Made by a program: the position numbers and the translations under genes. Below, piece after piece: positions 46,262-50,895 of a DNA stretch of 50,895 nucleotides. The notes beneath the pieces were generated by a model that ran no database searches, was not told the origin of the DNA, and saw only the letters and a list, made by a program, of their open reading frames with translations. Location of the stretch: positions 1-50,895 of the forward strand of contig CAZFGT010000014.1 of NCBI GenBank assembly GCA_964518505.1. The letters run 5' to 3'. Source of the DNA: DASPUH01 sp964518505 (GTDB lineage: Bacteria > Chloroflexota > Limnocylindria > Limnocylindrales > CSP1-4). Position 1 is the stretch's first letter. Each line of letters starts with the position of its first letter.

Positions 46262-47449
46262 ATGATCCAGGACATCCAGGGCCTGTGGAACAACCTCATC
46301 ACGCTGATCGGCCAGATCATCTCGCCCGACTGGGGCGCGGTCATCAGCTGGGTGCCCTACCTCCTGGCGCTGCTCGTCCTCGTGGGCGTCGCCTTCCTCG
46401 TCCTGCGCTGGACGACCAACCGGGTGTGGACCGCCTCGCGGCTGCCGCGCCGCCTCACCGCCCCTCCGCCTCCTGCGGGGACCCACATGCCCGGCCCGTC
46501 GCCGTGGCCCTTCGTGGCGCCGGTCGGGGCGGCCATCATGCTCCTTGGCCTGGTGTGGAAGACCGGGCGCGTCGAGCCCCCCACGGTCGACCCGACGACC
46601 GGCGCCATCAAGCTGGGCCAGACCCCCGGCGTGACCGAGTTGTTCAACCTGCCGGTGCTCCTGCTGGGCCTGCTCGTGGTCGTGGTGGGGATCATCGGCT
46701 GGTATCGCGACGCCCGCCACGAGTGGGTGCGGGTCGACCAGGGCCACCTCGAACCGGAAGAGGCATCTCCCACGTCGCCGGCCGAGCTGACCCTGCCGCC
46801 CGGCGTGCACCTGCCCGGCCCCAGCCCGTGGCCCCTCTTCGTGCCGGTCGGAGCGGCGTTCGCCCTGCTGGGGCTCATCCTGAGCCCGGCCCTCGTGGGC
46901 GGCGGCATCCTGATGGCCGTCCTGGCCATCGTGGGCTGGTACCTGGACGCGCGCCATGAATACGAGTTCGTGGCCGCCGGCAGCCCGCCCGAGCCGCGCA
47001 CCCGGGATCCCGAGCGGGCCTTCCCCAAGGCCCTCGCCGGCACGTACGTCGCCATCGCCCTGGTGAGCGTCATGCTGGCCGCGACGCCGTCGATCCTGAC
47101 CTACGCCACTGCCCAGCCGAGCGCCTCACCGACCGCCGCCGCGAGCGGCGGGGGCGGCGCTGGCTCGATCGCGCTCGCCGCCCAGAACGTGAAGTTCGAT
47201 CAGACCACCCTGAGCGCGAAGGCGGGCCAGGGCTTCACGGTGACGCTGACCAATCACGACACCGTGCCCCACAACTTCGCCATCCTCAAGCCCGGCGGCG
47301 GCCCGAGCGACTTCCTGTTCAACGGCCAGCCGCTGACGCAGGGCGGGCAGACCACCGACTACAGCGTCCCCGCCCTGCCCGCCGGCACGTACACCTTCAT
47401 CTGCATCGTCCATCCCACGCAGATGACCGGTACGCTGACCGTCAAGTAG
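46262..47449 (+). CDS. Membrane protein with duplicated subunit-IV-like unit and C-terminal cupredoxin domain
   Basis: A 395-residue protein. After a first helix (about 31-50), two related units follow, about 71-155 and 178-235. Each has a PGPSPWP motif, one or two helices and GWY-x-DARHE at the end. A further helix (260-280) and a Ser/Ala/Gly linker lead to a cupredoxin domain (302-395) with His337, Cys381, His384 and Met388. That domain is strikingly like the one at the end of subunit II, including YTFICIVHP and TGTLTVK. It is probably an oxidase-associated copper protein. ATG 46262 has no clear Shine-Dalgarno. Confidence 0.8.
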   Translation: MIQDIQGLWNNLITLIGQIISPDWGAVISWVPYLLALLVLVGVAFLVLRWTTNRVWTASRLPRRLTAPPPPAGTHMPGPSPWPFVAPVGAAIMLLGLVWKTGRVEPPTVDPTTGAIKLGQTPGVTELFNLPVLLLGLLVVVVGIIGWYRDARHEWVRVDQGHLEPEEASPTSPAELTLPPGVHLPGPSPWPLFVPVGAAFALLGLILSPALVGGGILMAVLAIVGWYLDARHEYEFVAAGSPPEPRTRDPERAFPKALAGTYVAIALVSVMLAATPSILTYATAQPSASPTAAASGGGGAGSIALAAQNVKFDQTTLSAKAGQGFTVTLTNHDTVPHNFAILKPGGGPSDFLFNGQPLTQGGQTTDYSVPALPAGTYTFICIVHPTQMTGTLTVK

Positions 47450-47482
47450 GTCGCCACGGGCTCCATCCTTGACCCGCGCCGT

Positions 47483-48073
47483 GTGGCGCTGGCCGGCACC
47501 GTGACGATGAGCCTCCTGGCGCTCCTGCTGGTCGCCCTGGACCTGGGCCTTGGCGCTGCCCCGGCCGCGCCCGCGGGCTCACCGGGGGCCATCGCCAGCA
47601 CGTCCGTGGTGGGCGGCGGGCCCCTGCAGGGCAAGCCCGCGCCGGCGATCGCACTGCTCGACGGGTCCGGGCATCCGGTCAGCCTGGCCGATTACCGTGG
47701 CCGCCCGGTCATCGTCAACTTCTGGGCCTCGTGGTGCGGCCCCTGCAAGGAGGAGTTCCCGCTCCTCGCCGCCGCCCGCGTGCGGTACGCGGCGCAGGGC
47801 CTGGAAGTGCTGGGCATCGTCTACCAGGACTCGTCAAGCGCGGCCGCCGCCTTCATGGCGACCGAAGGCGCGACCTGGCCGATGCTGCTCGACCCGGCCA
47901 AGGCGGCCGCCACGGCGTACGGCGTGCTGGCGGTGCCCGAGAGCTTCTACATCGATCCGTCGGGCGTGGTGCGCACGCTGAGCTTCGGGCCGCCGCCGGC
48001 CAGCGGCATCGACGCCCTCGTCGGGCAGATCCTGCCGTCGCCGTCCCCGGCCGCCAGCGGCAGCGCGCCGTGA
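47483..48073 (+). CDS. TlpA/ResA-like membrane-anchored thioredoxin
   Basis: A 196-residue protein with an N-terminal signal anchor and an extracytoplasmic thioredoxin domain. The active site is Trp84-Cys85-Gly-Pro-Cys88 in FWASWCGPCKEEFP, with the cis-Pro loop AVPESFYIDPSG. Such proteins reduce apocytochrome or CuA-site cysteines; beside the oxidase genes, CuA maturation is a good inference. The GTG start lies 33 nt after the cupredoxin gene. Its stop overlaps the ABC ATPase start (GTGA). Confidence 0.9.
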   Translation: MALAGTVTMSLLALLLVALDLGLGAAPAAPAGSPGAIASTSVVGGGPLQGKPAPAIALLDGSGHPVSLADYRGRPVIVNFWASWCGPCKEEFPLLAAARVRYAAQGLEVLGIVYQDSSSAAAAFMATEGATWPMLLDPAKAAATAYGVLAVPESFYIDPSGVVRTLSFGPPPASGIDALVGQILPSPSPAASGSAP

Positions 48074-49032
48074 GCGGCCCCGCTTCGCCCGTCATCGAGG
48101 TCCGCGACCTGGTCAAGCGGTACGGCGGCCGCGCGGTCGTCGACGGCCTCGACCTCGCCGTGGCGCCGGGCGAGATCGTGGCGTTGCTTGGCCCGAACGG
48201 GGCGGGCAAGACGACGACCGTGGAGACGATCGAGGGCCACCGGCGCCCTGACGCGGGCTCCGTGCGCGTGTTCGGCCTGGATCCGCGGCGAGACGCGGCG
48301 CGCATCCGGGCCCGGTGTGGCGTGATGCTGCAGCGTGCCGACCTGTGGAACCAGGCGCGAGTCATCGAGGCCGTGCGCCTCTTCGCCGCGTTCTACCCCC
48401 ATGCCCTGGACCCGGGCCAGGTGCTCGAGCAGGTGGGGCTCGGGGAGCGCCGCGGCGCCCGCTATCGCACCCTCTCGGGCGGGGAGCGCCAGCGGCTGGC
48501 CCTCGCCCTCGCCATCGTGGGCCGGCCGGACCTGGCCATCCTGGACGAGCCGACGGCGTCCATGGACGTCACGGCCAGGCGGACCACGTGGGACCTCCTG
48601 CGCCGCTCACGCGACGACGGCGCGAGCGTGCTGCTGACGACCCACCTGCTGGAGGAGGCCGAGCTGCTGGCCGACCGCGTGGCGATCATCGATCGCGGCC
48701 GCCTGCTGGCCGCCGGCACGCCGGCCGAGCTGCGCGCCGGCGGGCCCGGCGAACGCCCGCGCCTGGAGGTGGCCCTGCGGACGCCCCTGGAGGCGCAGGC
48801 GGAGGCCGATCTGGTGGCCCTCCCGTCGGTCGTCGCGACCGGCGCGCCGCCCGCAGCGTCGGGACGGCCCGGGGTCTACCTCCTGCCGACGGACGACCCC
48901 GGCGCCACCCTGCGGGAGGTGGCCACCTGGCTCGAGGCGCGGCGGATCGTGCCCCTGGCCCTGCGGTACGGCGCTCCCTCGCTCGAGGAGGTCTTCCTGC
49001 GCCTGACCGGCGAGGCCGAGGCGGACCGCTGA
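48070..49032 (+). CDS. ABC transporter ATP-binding protein
   Basis: A 320-residue ABC-2-type ATPase: Walker A GPNGAGKTTT, signature LSGGERQRL, Walker B LAILDEPT, switch TTHLLEEAE. GTG 48070 overlaps the TlpA-like stop; the stop shares one base with the permease start (TGATG). Cotranscription with oxidase maturation genes suggests export linked to cytochrome or copper assembly, but the cargo is unknown. Confidence 0.93.
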   Translation: MSGPASPVIEVRDLVKRYGGRAVVDGLDLAVAPGEIVALLGPNGAGKTTTVETIEGHRRPDAGSVRVFGLDPRRDAARIRARCGVMLQRADLWNQARVIEAVRLFAAFYPHALDPGQVLEQVGLGERRGARYRTLSGGERQRLALALAIVGRPDLAILDEPTASMDVTARRTTWDLLRRSRDDGASVLLTTHLLEEAELLADRVAIIDRGRLLAAGTPAELRAGGPGERPRLEVALRTPLEAQAEADLVALPSVVATGAPPAASGRPGVYLLPTDDPGATLREVATWLEARRIVPLALRYGAPSLEEVFLRLTGEAEADR

Positions 49033-49778
49033 TGCACGCGCTTGTCGCCCAGCTGGCGATGGAGCTGCGGCTCACCATGCGCCGAGGCGAGAACCTCGTC
49101 GTGACGCTCGGCATCCCGCTCCTGCTGCTGGTCTTCCTCGCCAACGTGGAGCTGCTCGGCAACGGCGCCGGCGGGTCGTCACGCCTGGACCAGCTCGTGC
49201 CGGGCATCCTGTGCCTGGCCCTCATCTCCACCGGCCTCGTATCCCTGGGCATCGCCACCGCCTTCGAGCGTGGCAACGGCACGCTCAAGCGGCTGGCCAG
49301 CTCGCCGTTGCCACGCTGGGCCCTCGTCGCGGCCAAGACCGGTGCCGTCCTGTCCACCGTCGTGGTGCAGGTGGTGGTGCTCGGCGCGATGGGGACGCTC
49401 CTGGGCTGGGCGCCGGCCGGCGGTCCGCTCGTGGCCCTGCTATCGGCCAGCCCGTGGCTCATCCTGGGCACCATCTGCAGCGCGGCCGCGGGGCTGCTGC
49501 TGGCGGGCCTGCTGCGGCCGGAGGCGACGCTCGCCCTGGCCAACGCCCTGTACCTGCTGATCCTGCTGCTGGGTGGCGTCATCGTCCCGCTGGCCCAGCT
49601 GCCCGGCCCCGTCGCGACCCTCGCCGGCGCCCTGCCGCCCGCCCTGATGGCCGATCTGGTCCGCGGCGCGCTGACCCCGGGAGCGGCCGCCGGACCGGGA
49701 GAGGCGCTCGCGCTGGGTGGATGGACGGTCGCGCTGCTAGTCGCGACCCTCGCCACGTTCCGCGTCGACGAGGGCTGA
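49032..49778 (+). CDS. ABC-2 type transporter permease
   Basis: A 248-residue, six-helix permease with the ABC-2 coupling segment ATAFERGNGTLKRLASSPLPRW and the late helix pair ALYLLILLLGGVIVPLAQLPG. It pairs with the ATPase immediately upstream. It is the last gene of the oxidase series, followed by a strong terminator. Confidence 0.92.
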   Translation: MHALVAQLAMELRLTMRRGENLVVTLGIPLLLLVFLANVELLGNGAGGSSRLDQLVPGILCLALISTGLVSLGIATAFERGNGTLKRLASSPLPRWALVAAKTGAVLSTVVVQVVVLGAMGTLLGWAPAGGPLVALLSASPWLILGTICSAAAGLLLAGLLRPEATLALANALYLLILLLGGVIVPLAQLPGPVATLAGALPPALMADLVRGALTPGAAAGPGEALALGGWTVALLVATLATFRVDEG

Positions 49779-49795
49779 AGCGGCCCGGAAAAGGG

Positions 49796-49826
49796 GACGA
49801 CCCTGGGGGCGGGGCCCAGGGTCGTC
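49796..49826. terminator. Bidirectional terminator between the ABC permease and tRNA-fMet
   Basis: A 12-bp perfect stem GACGACCCTGGG / CCCAGGGTCGTC with a 7-nt loop. On the minus strand it is followed by CCCTTTT, a fair tract for ending the tRNA transcript; on the plus strand it lies 17 nt after the ABC permease stop. Confidence 0.8.
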
Positions 49827-49843
49827 GAGGTCAATATGCGGAT

Positions 49844-49918
49844 TGGTTGCGGGGGACGGATTCGAACCGCCGACCTTCGGGTTATGAGCCCGACGAGCTG
49901 CCGCTGCTCCACCCCGCG
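49844..49918 (-). tRNA. Initiator tRNA-fMet (CAU)
   Basis: A 75-nt cloverleaf including encoded CCA. Anticodon CAU is at 49884-49886. Initiator hallmarks are the C1-A72 mismatch at the acceptor end (CGCGGGG against CCCCGCA) and three G-C pairs closing the anticodon stem (GGG / CCC). The T loop is TTCGAAT. The sequence closely follows the E. coli initiator. Confidence 0.97.
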
Positions 49919-49925
49919 ACCTACA

Positions 49926-49954
49926 ATCCTAGCCGCTCGCCCAGGAACGGTCAA
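49926..49954 (-). promoter_or_regulatory. Sigma-70-type promoter of tRNA-fMet
   Basis: On the minus strand TTGACC (49949-49954) and TAGGAT (49926-49931) are separated by exactly 17 nt, and 7 nt separate the -10 box from the mature tRNA 5' end. This is the clearest housekeeping promoter in the window. Confidence 0.8.
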
Positions 49955-49994
49955 ACGTCGCCCCGTCGGGCGCACGCGATGGTGGAGGTGTCGC

Positions 49995-50895
49995 ATGTCC
50001 GACCGTCGCCGGCCGCTCCGGGTCGGCGTGCAGCTGCCGGAGGTCGAGCGCGAGGTCCGCTGGCCGGAAACGCTGGCCATGGCCCGCGCCGCCGAGGCCA
50101 TCGGGCTGGACTCGCTGTGGGTCGGCGACCACCTCCTCTACCGCTCGGCCGGCCGCCCCGCGCGCGGACCATGGGAAGCGTTTTCGGTCCTGGCCGCACT
50201 TGCCGCGGCCACCCAGCGGATCCAGCTGGGGCCGCTCGTCGCCGCCACCAGCTTCCGGGCGCCGGCCCTGCTGGCCAAGATGGCCACGACGGTCGATGAG
50301 ATCAGCGGCGGCCGCCTCATCCTGGGCCTTGGCGCGGGCTGGAACGAGACCGAGTACCGCGCCTTCGGCTTCCCCTTCGACCAGCGCGTCGCGCGCTTCG
50401 AGGAGGCGTTCACCATCGTCCGCACGCTCCTGCGCGAGGGCCGGATCGACTTCGAGGGCCGCTTCTACAGCGCGCGCGACTGCGAGCTGCTGCCACGCGG
50501 GCCGCGGCCCGACGGCCCGCCCCTCATGATCGGCTCGATCGGCGCCCGGATGCTGCGCCTGACCGCCCCGCACGTGGACGCCTGGAACGCGTGGCACGAC
50601 TGGTTCGGCAACGGCGCGGCCGGCCTGCCGCCGCTCCTCGCCAGCGTCGCCGAGGCGGAGACGGCAGCCGGACGAGCCACGGGCTCCATCGAGCGTACGG
50701 TGACCGCCCTGGTCGCTTTCCCCGGCGCGATCGGCCGCGATGGAGGCGATCCGGGTCACGGCACCCCGTCGCCCCTGAGCAGCGACCCGACGGCCCTGGC
50801 GGCCGTCCTGCGCCAGTACGCGGCCATGGGCGTGGGCCACGTCCAGCTCGTGCTGGACCCCATCACGGTCGGCTCCATCGAGGCGCTGGCGCCGA
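49995..50895 (+). CDS. LLM-class flavin/F420-dependent oxidoreductase (partial, C-terminus off the window)
   Basis: About 300 residues of a luciferase-like monooxygenase-fold protein. RVGVQLPE at the first strand, AEAIGLDSLWVGDHLLY, and the GRLILGLGAGWNETEYRAFGFPF segment are diagnostic. Members use FMN or F420; the high-GC context and the close match of the GxGAGWxxxEY region favour F420 but do not prove it. ATG 49995 follows GGAGGTG. The substrate is unknown. Confidence 0.92.
   Translation, partial: MSDRRRPLRVGVQLPEVEREVRWPETLAMARAAEAIGLDSLWVGDHLLYRSAGRPARGPWEAFSVLAALAAATQRIQLGPLVAATSFRAPALLAKMATTVDEISGGRLILGLGAGWNETEYRAFGFPFDQRVARFEEAFTIVRTLLREGRIDFEGRFYSARDCELLPRGPRPDGPPLMIGSIGARMLRLTAPHVDAWNAWHDWFGNGAAGLPPLLASVAEAETAAGRATGSIERTVTALVAFPGAIGRDGGDPGHGTPSPLSSDPTALAAVLRQYAAMGVGHVQLVLDPITVGSIEALAP

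Overview
The window is very GC-rich, almost gene-saturated bacterial chromosome with about 45 protein genes, one tRNA and one riboswitch. Gene content suggests a Chloroflexota lineage such as Limnocylindria/Ellin6529-type bacteria, or a close high-GC relative. The pointers are a class III cyclase fused to an NB-ARC ATPase and TPRs, a caa3-type oxidase cluster with CtaG and a fused CtaA-CtaB, many GTG/TTG starts, 1-4 nt start/stop overlaps, and -10 boxes lying directly upstream of start codons. This taxonomic call is inference. No phage, transposon or CRISPR array is visible.

Layout. 1-3.75 kb: a truncated beta-ureidopropionase-like amidohydrolase diverges from a class III aminotransferase and an NCS1 permease, which together look like part of a pyrimidine (or hydantoin) salvage/degradation locus. 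A perfect terminator at 3.83 kb closes it. 3.9-4.2 kb: a SelW/Rdx-family selenoprotein with an in-frame TGA in a CxxU motif and a bacterial SECIS hairpin just downstream; this is the most notable item. 4.2-8.7 kb: a BNR-repeat lipoprotein, a LysM/M23 peptidase, a repeat-rich intergenic region and an MFS transporter. 8.7-14.56 kb (minus): a methionine operon, with a SAM-I riboswitch and terminator followed by a homocysteine methyltransferase/MTHFR fusion and cobalamin-dependent metH. 14.7-21.2 kb: DinB-like protein, cyclase/NB-ARC/TPR regulator, DUF4242 protein, CvpA, a small membrane protein, ChrA and a TMEM175-like channel. 21.3-24.5 kb: a NEW3-domain exported protein with an ABC-2 transporter. 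24.5-30.3 kb: Tat-exported multicopper oxidase, lipB, a GalT-like protein, and an ECF sigma factor with a large anti-sigma protein.

30.3-38.3 kb: the pyr operon (pyrR, pyrB, pyrC, then a thioesterase and three uncharacterised genes, then pyrK, pyrD, pyrE), with tightly overlapping starts and stops; carAB and pyrF are absent from the window. 38.6-49.8 kb: respiratory biogenesis, with a thioredoxin-fold lipoprotein, fused ctaA-ctaB, ctaG, a divergent coxBAC cluster in which subunit II and a downstream membrane protein carry near-identical type-1 copper cupredoxin domains, a TlpA-like thioredoxin and an ABC-2 transporter. 49.8-50.9 kb: initiator tRNA-fMet with a canonical promoter and terminator, then a truncated LLM-class flavin oxidoreductase.

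The main themes are one-carbon/methionine metabolism under SAM control, pyrimidine synthesis, copper-dependent respiration and thiol/selenol redox chemistry. No selA, selB, selC or selD is present in the window, so Sec decoding must be supplied from elsewhere in the genome.
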